Source: Lachnospiraceae bacterium UBA3785
GTDB lineage: Bacteria; Bacillota; Clostridia; Lachnospirales; Lachnospiraceae
Length of the DNA stretch: 8,872 bases
Direction: 5' to 3'
Assembly (NCBI GenBank): GCA_002369495.1
Contig: DFFD01000225.1
Location: 1 to 8,872 of the forward strand
Part shown: positions 1-5,715 of the stretch, piece by piece
How positions within the stretch are numbered: position 1 is the first letter of the stretch
Layout of the letters: the number at the start of each line of letters is the position of its first letter
Position numbers and translations under genes: made by a program
The notes under the pieces: generated by a model
The model's database searches: none
Told to the model about the DNA's origin: nothing
The model's input: the letters and a program-made list of their open reading frames with translations, nothing else

Positions 1-165
1 GAGCTGCCGCTTGAGGATTACCGGGCGGAGAGCGAGCTCTTCGACGAGGATATCTACGAGGCGATCTCGCTGAAGACCTGCGTTGAGAAGCGGCAGACGA
101 AAGGTGCTCCGGGAGCTATGGAAAATGAAATTCGCGAAAGCCGTGCCTTCATGGCCGCTTTGTGA
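1..165 (+). CDS. argH: Argininosuccinate lyase, C-terminal end (partial)
   Basis: The window opens in frame inside a gene that ends at TGA 163-165, leaving 54 C-terminal residues. They begin ELPLEDYRAES and contain the segment DEDIYEAISLKTCVEKRQT, which matches the conserved C-terminal end of argininosuccinate lyases (a region with the pattern F-x-x-D-[IV]-Y-x-A-[IL]-S-L-x-x-C-V-x-x-R). The enzyme splits argininosuccinate into arginine and fumarate in the cytoplasm, the last step of arginine synthesis. Family members usually continue for a short variable helix after this motif, as here (AMENEIRESRAFMAAL). The catalytic parts lie upstream of the window and cannot be checked. The stop lies 20 bases before the asd start with no terminator between them, so co-transcription with asd is plausible. 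Confidence 0.85.
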   Translation, partial: ELPLEDYRAESELFDEDIYEAISLKTCVEKRQTKGAPGAMENEIRESRAFMAAL

Positions 166-185
166 AGATAGAGGAGGGTATTATT

Positions 186-1271
186 ATGGAAAAAAAGCTG
201 AATGTCGGTATCCTGGGCGCAACGGGCATGGTCGGGCAGCGTTTTGTGACGCTCCTGGCGGACCATCCGTGGTTTGAGATCAAGGTCCTGGCCGCTTCCG
301 CAAGGAGCGAGGGCAAGACCTACGAGGAGGCTGTGGGCTCCAAGTGGAAGCTGGATGTCCCGATGCCGGAGAAGGTCAAAAAGATGGTCGTCCGCAACAT
401 CACGGACGTCGCGGGCATCTCGAATGACGTCGATTTTGTATTTTCCGCGGTCAATATGACCAAGGAGGAGATCCGCGCAATCGAGGAGCAGTATGCAAAG
501 GCGGAGACGCCGGTCGTCTCCAACAACAGCGCGCACCGCTGGACGCCGGACGTCCCGATGGTCGTTCCGGAAATCAACTGCGAGCATTTTGAGGTTATCA
601 AGGACCAGAGAAAACGTCTCGGCACGAAGCGCGGCTTTATCGCGGTCAAGCCGAACTGCTCGATCCAGAGCTACGTGGTCTGCCTTGCGGCCTGGAAAGA
701 GTTCGAGCCGACCAAAGTTGTCGTATCCACCTATCAGGCAATCTCGGGCGCGGGTAAGAACTTCAACGACTGGCCGGAGATGATCGGCAACATCATCCCG
801 TACATCGGCGGCGAGGAGGAGAAGTCCGAGCTTGAGCCGCTGCGCGTCCTCGGCCACATCGAGAACGGGCAGATCGTGAAGGCGGAAGCCCCGGTGATCT
901 CCGCGCAGTGCATCCGCGTGCCGGTCCTGAACGGCCACACCGCGACGGTCGCGATCAGCTTCGCGAAGAAGCCGACGAAGGAGCAGCTCATCGAGAGGCT
1001 TGTGAATTTCTCGGGCAAGCCGCAGGAGTACAAGCTCCCGAGCGCGCCGGAACATTTCGTACAGTACCTTACGGAAGACAACCGTCCGCAGGTCGCCCTG
1101 GACGTCAACTACGAGAACGGCATGGGCGTGTCCATCGGCAGGCTCCGCGAGGATAATATTTTCGATTATAAGTTTGTCGGTCTTTCCCACAACACGCTCC
1201 GCGGCGCGGCCGGCGGCGCGGTCGAGTGCGCGGAGATGCTGACGGCTCTGGGCTACATCGCGGCAAAATAA
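186..1271 (+). CDS. asd: Aspartate-semialdehyde dehydrogenase
   Basis: 361 residues. It catalyses NADPH-dependent reduction of aspartyl-4-phosphate to aspartate-4-semialdehyde, the branch point toward lysine/diaminopimelate, threonine and methionine. Seen in the sequence: an N-terminal Rossmann nucleotide-binding loop GILGATGMVGQRF (residues 8-20); NNSAHRWTPDVPMVVPEIN (about 113-131); the active-site cysteine in VKPNCSIQ (C158); QAISGAG (184-190); and RVPVLNGHT (about 244-252) with the likely catalytic histidine H251. The NNSAHR/DVPMVVPEIN and PNCS context fits the archaeal/fungal-like branch of the family rather than the E. coli type, and the length is normal. The start is ATG 186, preceded by GAGGAGGG at 171-178 with a 7-base spacer. 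An in-frame GTG at 162 overlaps the argH stop but lacks a ribosome binding site. It lies 20 bases after argH. A hairpin follows 28 bases beyond the stop. Confidence 0.95.
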   Translation: MEKKLNVGILGATGMVGQRFVTLLADHPWFEIKVLAASARSEGKTYEEAVGSKWKLDVPMPEKVKKMVVRNITDVAGISNDVDFVFSAVNMTKEEIRAIEEQYAKAETPVVSNNSAHRWTPDVPMVVPEINCEHFEVIKDQRKRLGTKRGFIAVKPNCSIQSYVVCLAAWKEFEPTKVVVSTYQAISGAGKNFNDWPEMIGNIIPYIGGEEEKSELEPLRVLGHIENGQIVKAEAPVISAQCIRVPVLNGHTATVAISFAKKPTKEQLIERLVNFSGKPQEYKLPSAPEHFVQYLTEDNRPQVALDVNYENGMGVSIGRLREDNIFDYKFVGLSHNTLRGAAGGAVECAEMLTALGYIAAK

Positions 1272-1299
1272 GCTCTTTAAGCTTAAACCAGGTTTATCG

Positions 1300-1338
1300 T
1301 TAAGGCACAACGGGGGACCAGACCTCCGTGTGCCTTAA
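1300..1338 (+). other. Long intergenic hairpin between asd and topB
   Basis: TTAAGGCACA (1300-1309) is perfectly complementary to TGTGCCTTAA (1329-1338). Inside it, CGGGGG (1311-1316) pairs with CCTCCG (1323-1328) with one G-T pair, leaving a bulged A at 1310 and a 6-base loop. The whole makes a stem of about 16 base pairs. The following bases (TTACATATT) are not a real T-tract, so it is at best a weak intrinsic terminator; it could instead protect the asd mRNA 3' end or shape the topB leader. It ends only 9 bases before the topB Shine-Dalgarno sequence. The structure is seen; the function is inferred. Confidence 0.55.
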
Positions 1339-1347
1339 TTACATATT

Positions 1348-1354
1348 AAGGAGG
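1348..1354 (+). promoter_or_regulatory. Strong ribosome binding site for topB that fixes the ATC start
   Basis: AAGGAGG lies 8 bases before ATC at 1363-1365. No ATG, GTG or TTG in the right frame lies at a usable distance, and the next in-frame GTG is 72 bases downstream of the site. The site therefore argues that translation begins at the ATC. Confidence 0.75.
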
Positions 1355-1362
1355 AAAAATCC

Positions 1363-3459
1363 ATCAAGACACTGTTTATCGCGGAAAAGCCGAGCGTCGC
1401 GCAGGAGTTTGCCAGGACGCTGAAAGTGAACGGGCCGCGGCGCGACGGGTACCTCGAGTCGGAGACGACGATCGTGACCTGGTGCGTCGGCCACCTCGTC
1501 ACGATGAGCTATCCGGAAAAATACGACCCGAATCTTAAAAAATGGGACCTCGAAACCCTGCCTTTCATCCCGGACAAGTTCCTCTACGAGGTGATCCCGG
1601 GCGTGAAGAAGCAGTTTGACATCGTGACGAACCTGCTCGCCAGAAAGGACGTCGGCACGATCTATGTCTGCACCGACTCCGGGCGCGAGGGGGAGTACAT
1701 TTACCGCCTGGTGGAGATGATGTCGGACCCGTCCGTGAAAATGAAAGACCGGCGGCGCGTCTGGATCGACTCCTTTACCGATGAGGAGATCGAGCGCGGG
1801 ATCCGGGATGCGAAGAGCCTTTCGGAGTACGACAATCTCAGCAGCTCCGCATACCTGCGGGCGAAGGAAGATTATCTCATGGGGATCAATTTCTCGCGCC
1901 TGCTCACGGTCCGCTACGGAAATGTGATCTCAGCCTGCCTCGGCGGCAGGCGGACGCCTGTCTCGGTCGGCCGCGTCATGACCTGCGTTCTCGGCATGGT
2001 CGTGCGGCGGGAGCGTGAGATCAGGGCCTTCGTGAAGACGCCGTTTTACCGGGTGATCGGCAATTTCGGCGGGATCGAGGCCGAGTGGAAGGCGGTTCCG
2101 GGGAGCCGCTATTACATCGGGAAGGCCCCGGAAAAGGACGCGGAGAAGAAGGAGGGGGCGGACGAGTTCGCCCTTGATCCGAGACTCTACAAGGAGAACG
2201 GCTTCAAGCGCCGCGAGGACGCCGAGGCGATGATTGCCGAGCTCAAAAACTCGGATCCGTACGAGGGCATCGTGAGCTCGGTGACGCGGAAGAAGGAAAA
2301 GAAGAATCCGCCGCTCCTCTACAACCTGGCGGAGCTGCAGAACGACTGCTCGAAGCTCTTCAAACTCTCGCCGGACCAGACGCTGGCCGCCGCGCAGGAG
2401 CTCTACGAGAAGAAGATGACGACTTACCCAAGAACCGACGCGCGCGTCCTCTCGACCGCGGTCGCGAAGGTGATAGACCGGAATATAAAAGGGCTTCAGA
2501 GGTTCGATGCGGTGTCTTCATTTGCCGGAGAAGTGCTCGAAAACGGTTCTTACCGGACGATCGGGAACAGCCGCTACACGAACGACAAGGCGATCACCGA
2601 CCACTACGCGATCATTCCGACGGGGAGCATTCAGAACATCGGCTCACTCAATCCGACGCTCAGGAAAGTCTATGAGCTCATCTGCCGGAGATTTCTATCG
2701 ATTTTCTATCCGGCAGCCGAGTATGACCGCACGCAGGCGGTGATTAACCTCGGCGGGGAGAGCTTCTTTGCCGGTGCGCGCGTGCTCACGAAGGAAGGCT
2801 GGCTTAAGGTAGCCGCCGTGAAGGGCGTGAGAAAGGGCGAAGGCGAGGAGAATGAGGGCGACAATGCCGAAGGCTCAGAGACGAACGAGGAGCTCTTGAG
2901 AAAGCTTAAGAAGGGTATGCGGCTCCCGGTCGACGGACTTTCCATCAGAGAGGGGGAGACGTCGCCGCCCAAGCGCTACACCTCAGGCTCGATGATCCTC
3001 GCGATGGAAAATGCAGGACAGCTGATCGAGGATGAGAGTCTGCGCGAGATGATCAAAGGCTCGGGAATCGGCACGTCTGCGACCAGGGCGGAGATCCTGA
3101 AGAAGCTGGTGGCAATCGGTTATCTGAACCTGAACGCGAAGACGCAGGTCATCACGCCGGAGCTTCTGGGGGAAATGGTCTTCGATACGGTCAACGCGTC
3201 CATCAGGCCGCTCCTGAACCCGGATCTCACGGCCAGCTGGGAGAAAGGCCTCACGGGTGTCGCCGAGGGCACGATCACCGAGGAGGAGTACATGGAGAAG
3301 CTTCGCGGTTTCATCACGAGAAGGACGGATGCTGTCAGGGGGCTTTACAACCAGAGCCAGCTGAAGGTGCTCTTCGATGAGGCGGCCAGGTATTATAAAA
3401 AGCCGGCAGCGAAGCCCGCAAAGCCTTACGCCGGAAGAAAAACCGGCAGAAAACAGTGA
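1363..3459 (+). CDS. topB: Type IA DNA topoisomerase (topoisomerase III family), ATC start
   Basis: 698 residues when read from ATC 1363. Type IA topoisomerases cut one DNA strand through a tyrosine-phosphate bond and pass another through, resolving negative supercoils and catenanes. Seen in the sequence: Toprim motif 1 IKTLFIAEKPSVAQEF at the very N-terminus, with catalytic E8; Toprim acidic motif TDSGREGE with D105, E109 and E111, where Gly replaces the second Asp, a variant I recall from Bacillus-type TopB; SVGRVMT; the active-site tyrosine in TTYPRTD (Y355); and SGIGTSATRAEIL near the C-terminal part of the core. A charged, glutamate-rich insertion spans roughly residues 490-515. The C-terminus is a short Lys/Ala/Pro-rich basic tail with no zinc-finger cysteines. 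Starting at the first canonical codon (GTG 1426) would delete E8 and the first Toprim strand, so I place the start at ATC, 8 bases after AAGGAGG. A sequencing error for ATG is the main alternative. Confidence 0.88.
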   Translation: MKTLFIAEKPSVAQEFARTLKVNGPRRDGYLESETTIVTWCVGHLVTMSYPEKYDPNLKKWDLETLPFIPDKFLYEVIPGVKKQFDIVTNLLARKDVGTIYVCTDSGREGEYIYRLVEMMSDPSVKMKDRRRVWIDSFTDEEIERGIRDAKSLSEYDNLSSSAYLRAKEDYLMGINFSRLLTVRYGNVISACLGGRRTPVSVGRVMTCVLGMVVRREREIRAFVKTPFYRVIGNFGGIEAEWKAVPGSRYYIGKAPEKDAEKKEGADEFALDPRLYKENGFKRREDAEAMIAELKNSDPYEGIVSSVTRKKEKKNPPLLYNLAELQNDCSKLFKLSPDQTLAAAQELYEKKMTTYPRTDARVLSTAVAKVIDRNIKGLQRFDAVSSFAGEVLENGSYRTIGNSRYTNDKAITDHYAIIPTGSIQNIGSLNPTLRKVYELICRRFLSIFYPAAEYDRTQAVINLGGESFFAGARVLTKEGWLKVAAVKGVRKGEGEENEGDNAEGSETNEELLRKLKKGMRLPVDGLSIREGETSPPKRYTSGSMILAMENAGQLIEDESLREMIKGSGIGTSATRAEILKKLVAIGYLNLNAKTQVITPELLGEMVFDTVNASIRPLLNPDLTASWEKGLTGVAEGTITEEEYMEKLRGFITRRTDAVRGLYNQSQLKVLFDEAARYYKKPAAKPAKPYAGRKTGRKQ

Positions 3460-3472
3460 CAGGCAATAAAAG

Positions 3473-3496
3473 AGCGCCCCGCAGCGGGGCGCTTTT
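3473..3496. terminator. Bidirectional intrinsic terminator between convergent genes
   Basis: AGCGCCCC (3473-3480), a 5-base loop, then GGGGCGCT (3486-3493), followed by T residues (TTTTGGTTT) on the plus strand. An A-rich run (AATAAAA, 3465-3471) before the stem gives a T-tract on the minus strand. It lies 13 bases after the topB stop and just beyond the stop of the converging beta-helix gene, so one hairpin can end both transcripts. Confidence 0.9.
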
Positions 3497-3499
3497 GGT

Positions 3500-4630
3500 T
3501 TACAGGTTGGTTTTAACTAAATCGGCACAGGAGAGGAGCCAGTCGTGAAGCTGGGATTTTTCAGCTTCGGAGAGGGACCAGATCCATTTGTCGTACGGAA
3601 GTTCCGGCTTCCAGTCAAGGGCGCCTTCGAACGCGGGGGCATCCTCGCGGAGGCAGGCGTCGTTGAAGGGAGCGGCGCCCCACTGGGAGGCAAAGCTCTT
3701 ATACCTCTTGAGACGCTCATTTACGCACTCGTCAAGCGTTTCCAGCGCACCGGCGTAAACCAGTGACAGTTCTTCATCTCCGCAGATCTCGCTGCGCTTC
3801 ATCCTGATCTGTCTGTACCAGGCCTCAAGCGCATACAGCTGGGCCAGGTAGTCCGTGTTGCATTCGCGGATCACGCGGATATGCTTCTCGGAGGGCTCGC
3901 TGGTATTGTAGGAGAAGGGCTTTTCAAAACTTACCCGGTCGCCTGAATACATGGTGTCGTCGGGAACGGACTTGCGGATAACCTGGCCGGCAACGGTCAT
4001 GGAACCGAATCCGATCTCCTTGGGGCCTACGATTCCGCTCATTCCGCCCAGAAAGACAGGCGGCTTGTCGAGGAACACACCCTCGGTGACCGTTCCGATC
4101 AGGGACGGCGTCGCCTTGTCGCCGGTTTCGCCCCACGGCGTGAAGTTGAAGTGAATAAAGCCGCTGCCGACCTCGGTGTGGACCTTGCGGGAGAGGCCGC
4201 CCGAAAGCAGGGCGTCACAGAAGTTGATGAGGGATCCCATGGTCACACCGTACATCATGATCGTCTGCTTGAGACCTACGGCGTGGGCTGTATTCGCCTC
4301 TTCCTCGAGAAGCGTGCCGCCGCGGAAATGGCAGCTGCCGCCCGCTTTGGCGCGGGGGAGGAGCGTGCAGTCGGTCACATAGCCGCTGGCGATGGAAGCT
4401 CCGGCACCGATCACGGAGTTGCTGACAGTCGCGGGGCCTTCGGTGCCGATTTCAGCTCCGGTGCCGATGAGCGAGCGGCTCCCGGTGATGCGTGTCCCGG
4501 GATAGAGAACGCTGCCCGGATAGATTCTGCCCGGATCAACATCAGGGGAAATGTAAACCTGCCGCGGGTCGATGATCGTTACGCCTTTGTCCCCGAGGGA
4601 CTTCAATGTGTTTTCAATACTGTAATTCAT
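3500..4630 (-). CDS. GlmU-like left-handed beta-helix (hexapeptide repeat) protein
   Basis: 376 residues. The N-terminal third (about 22-105) has imperfect hexapeptide turns such as SRSLIGTGAEIG and NSVIGAGASIASG, the signature of a left-handed beta-helix like the acyltransferase half of GlmU. A highly patterned core follows: GSLINFCDALLSGG (132-145), HTEVGSGFIHFNFTPWG (151-167), GDKATPSLIG (170-179) and FLGGMSGIVGPKEIGFGSM (193-211). It resembles proteins annotated as UDP-N-acetylglucosamine pyrophosphorylase-related. There is no N-terminal nucleotidyltransferase domain with its L-A-A-G-x-G-T-R-M motif, so uridylyltransferase activity is not supported. The last 130 residues look mainly helical and rich in Trp, Tyr and charge; I recognise no domain there. 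It has no signal peptide or membrane segment, so it is probably cytoplasmic. The start ATG is preceded by ATGGAG with an 8-base spacer. The substrate is unknown; a sugar-nucleotide or acetyltransferase-like role is inference. Confidence 0.75.
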   Translation of the reverse strand: MNYSIENTLKSLGDKGVTIIDPRQVYISPDVDPGRIYPGSVLYPGTRITGSRSLIGTGAEIGTEGPATVSNSVIGAGASIASGYVTDCTLLPRAKAGGSCHFRGGTLLEEEANTAHAVGLKQTIMMYGVTMGSLINFCDALLSGGLSRKVHTEVGSGFIHFNFTPWGETGDKATPSLIGTVTEGVFLDKPPVFLGGMSGIVGPKEIGFGSMTVAGQVIRKSVPDDTMYSGDRVSFEKPFSYNTSEPSEKHIRVIRECNTDYLAQLYALEAWYRQIRMKRSEICGDEELSLVYAGALETLDECVNERLKRYKSFASQWGAAPFNDACLREDAPAFEGALDWKPELPYDKWIWSLSEAEKSQLHDWLLSCADLVKTNL

Positions 4631-4670
4631 AATAAAAACTCCATCTGATAAAACTATGGCAACTGTCCGA

Positions 4671-4699
4671 ATTTTACTATAATTTTTGAATTATTTCAA
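4671..4699 (-). promoter_or_regulatory. Promoter of the beta-helix gene
   Basis: Read on the minus strand: -35 TTGAAA (4694-4699), a 17-base spacer, -10 TAAAAT (4671-4676). The -35 overlaps the TGA stop (4696-4698) of the upstream TraX-like gene, so the beta-helix gene can be transcribed independently as well as by read-through. The match to sigma-A consensus is good and the region is clearly AT-rich against a GC-rich background. Confidence 0.7.
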
Positions 4700-5424
4700 C
4701 TCTTAAGATAAACGGTGAGCAGATAGTAGAGCAGTAAATGCACGGGGTAGGCCGCGTAGTAGAAATATTTGATCTGCCTGCCTCTCTTTCCACTGTAGAA
4801 GGGCAGCGGAACGAAGCCCAGAATGACGCCGGGGAGCTCAAAGGACATCACGAGGAGCCCGAAGAAGGCCTGGGGGATGCGCCACTCCCGAAGAACATAG
4901 AAGACGACGACGAGCGCGATCCCGTAGGCGCCGTAGTCGAGATGCATAAAATGCGCCATCAGCGCGATCACCGCAAATGAAAGAAGGCGCAGGACAGCCT
5001 TCCCTTCAAAATACTCCCACAGCATGAGGAGAATGAGGCACATGGCAAGCTCGAAGAAGACGTTCTGGTGGCTTGTATCCCAGCGGCTCATTTTGAGGGC
5101 CAGGTCGAACGGGAGCTCGGAGACAAATGCAAAGATGATCAGGCGGGCGAGATACCTGGGCCGGCTGCTTGTGTGCCGAAAGCCTTCTACGAGGAGAAAA
5201 ACGTAGATCGGGAAGGCGGTGCGGCCGATTGCGCGCAGGACCTTGTAAAACAGGTAGAGCGTGTAGAGGCTGGTCCCGCGCGAGATCGGCGCATGCGGGG
5301 CCAGGATACCCCTTAAGATCACGGAGGCGGCAAAGTGGTCGATCAGCATGGTGATGAGCGCGATGATCTTGAGCGTGCTGCCGTCGAGCACGCGGTATTT
5401 TTCTGGCAGGTTGTAGTGGCTCAA
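4696..5424 (-). CDS. TraX-family integral membrane protein (putative acyltransferase)
   Basis: 242 residues, rich in hydrophobic segments (I estimate about seven or eight). Features typical of the TraX family: DGSTLKIIALITMLIDH near the N-terminus (14-30), RAIGRTAFPIYVFLLVEGFRHT (65-86), SELPFDLAL (102-110), NVFFEL (121-126), DYGAYGI (163-169) and a C-terminal KYFYYAAYPVHLLLYYLL (219-236). Plasmid F TraX acetylates the pilin N-terminus, but chromosomal homologues in Firmicutes occur without pili and their substrate is unknown; no conjugation genes are nearby here. The start is TTG at 5422-5424, preceded by AGGAGG (5432-5437) with a 7-base spacer. There is no in-frame ATG near it, and the open frame continues upstream only as antisense of the tRNA region. 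It is followed 65 bases later by the beta-helix gene on the same strand. Acylation of a cell-surface substrate is inference. Confidence 0.88.
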   Translation of the reverse strand: MSHYNLPEKYRVLDGSTLKIIALITMLIDHFAASVILRGILAPHAPISRGTSLYTLYLFYKVLRAIGRTAFPIYVFLLVEGFRHTSSRPRYLARLIIFAFVSELPFDLALKMSRWDTSHQNVFFELAMCLILLMLWEYFEGKAVLRLLSFAVIALMAHFMHLDYGAYGIALVVVFYVLREWRIPQAFFGLLVMSFELPGVILGFVPLPFYSGKRGRQIKYFYYAAYPVHLLLYYLLTVYLKS

Positions 5425-5455
5425 GGCGGAACCTCCTTTTGAATTGCTAAGTGTA

Positions 5456-5484
5456 AGGATACCCGAACAGACGATGATTGTAAA
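5456..5484 (-). promoter_or_regulatory. Promoter of the TraX-like gene
   Basis: Minus strand: -35 TTTACA (5479-5484), a 17-base spacer, -10 TATCCT (5456-5461). It ends about 20 bases upstream of the AGGAGG ribosome binding site. It lies back to back with the tRNA promoter; the two -35 boxes are about 40 bases apart. Confidence 0.65.
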
Positions 5485-5523
5485 GACTGCGGGCGGTTTT
5501 TGAGGGACAAATTCATTTTGTGC

Positions 5524-5552
5524 TTGACTATCGGGGGATTTTGTTAGATAAT
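5524..5552 (+). promoter_or_regulatory. Promoter of the tRNA-Pro gene
   Basis: -35 TTGACT (5524-5529), a 17-base spacer, -10 GATAAT (5547-5552). This near-consensus sigma-A promoter puts the start of transcription only a few bases before the mature tRNA 5' end at 5564, so the leader is very short. Confidence 0.8.
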
Positions 5553-5563
5553 ATCTCATGTTG

Positions 5564-5637
5564 CGGGGTATGGCGTAGCTTGGTAGCGCGCACGGCTGGG
5601 GGCCGTGAGGTCGCGAGTTCAAATCTCGCTGCCCCGA
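5564..5637 (+). tRNA. tRNA-Pro, anticodon GGG
   Basis: It folds into a full 74-base cloverleaf. The acceptor stem is CGGGGTA with TGCCCCG (one G-T pair). The D arm holds AGCTTGGTA. The anticodon stem is CACGG/CCGTG with loop CTGGGGG, giving anticodon GGG at 5598-5600 (proline, codons CCC/CCT). The T arm is GCGAG-TTCAAAT-CTCGC and the discriminator base is A (5637). The next bases are CTG, so the 3' CCA is not encoded and must be added after transcription. It has its own promoter and terminator and therefore forms a single-gene unit. Confidence 0.96.
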
Positions 5638-5642
5638 CTGAA

Positions 5643-5673
5643 GGCCCGGAGTTTGTCCGGGTCTTTTTCTTTT
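5643..5673 (+). terminator. Intrinsic terminator of the tRNA-Pro gene
   Basis: GGCCCGGA (5643-5650), loop GTTTG, TCCGGGTC (5656-5663), then TTTTTCTTTT (5664-5673). It starts 5 bases after the tRNA. The stem has seven Watson-Crick pairs plus one G-T pair and a strong T-tract. Confidence 0.93.
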
Positions 5674-5715
5674 GGGAACCGTCCCCGCAGACAGATTAAA
5701 CGAGGTGATTAATAT

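Noticed and set aside
162..185. GTG start for asd at 162
   Set aside because: It has no ribosome binding site, and the GAGGAGGG at 171-178 would fall inside the coding sequence. ATG 186 has ideal spacing and matches the family N-terminus.
1276..1296. Palindromes TTTAAGCTTAAA and TAAACCAGGTTTA after asd
   Set aside because: They are short, AT-rich and with no or one-base loops, so they are poor RNA hairpins. No operator family is recognised.
54..1310. Long open frame (418 codons) antisense to asd on the minus strand
   Set aside because: It lies opposite a certain gene, has arginine/leucine/aspartate-rich composition typical of antisense reading of GC-rich codons, and shows no recognisable domain.
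1372..1374. CTG as the topB start
   Set aside because: It is 17 bases from the ribosome binding site, too far, while ATC at 1363 has the ideal 8-base spacing and matches the family's usual M-K-T-L-F start.
4151..4648. 165-codon plus-strand frame opposite the beta-helix gene
   Set aside because: Antisense to a gene with clear hexapeptide repeats and conserved core; low-complexity Ala/Gly/Asp composition and no independent support.
5564..5715. Possible integration site (tRNA 3' end) for a mobile element
   Set aside because: No repeat of the tRNA 3' end, integrase or foreign-looking gene is seen nearby; a normal terminator and a clostridial core-type gene follow.
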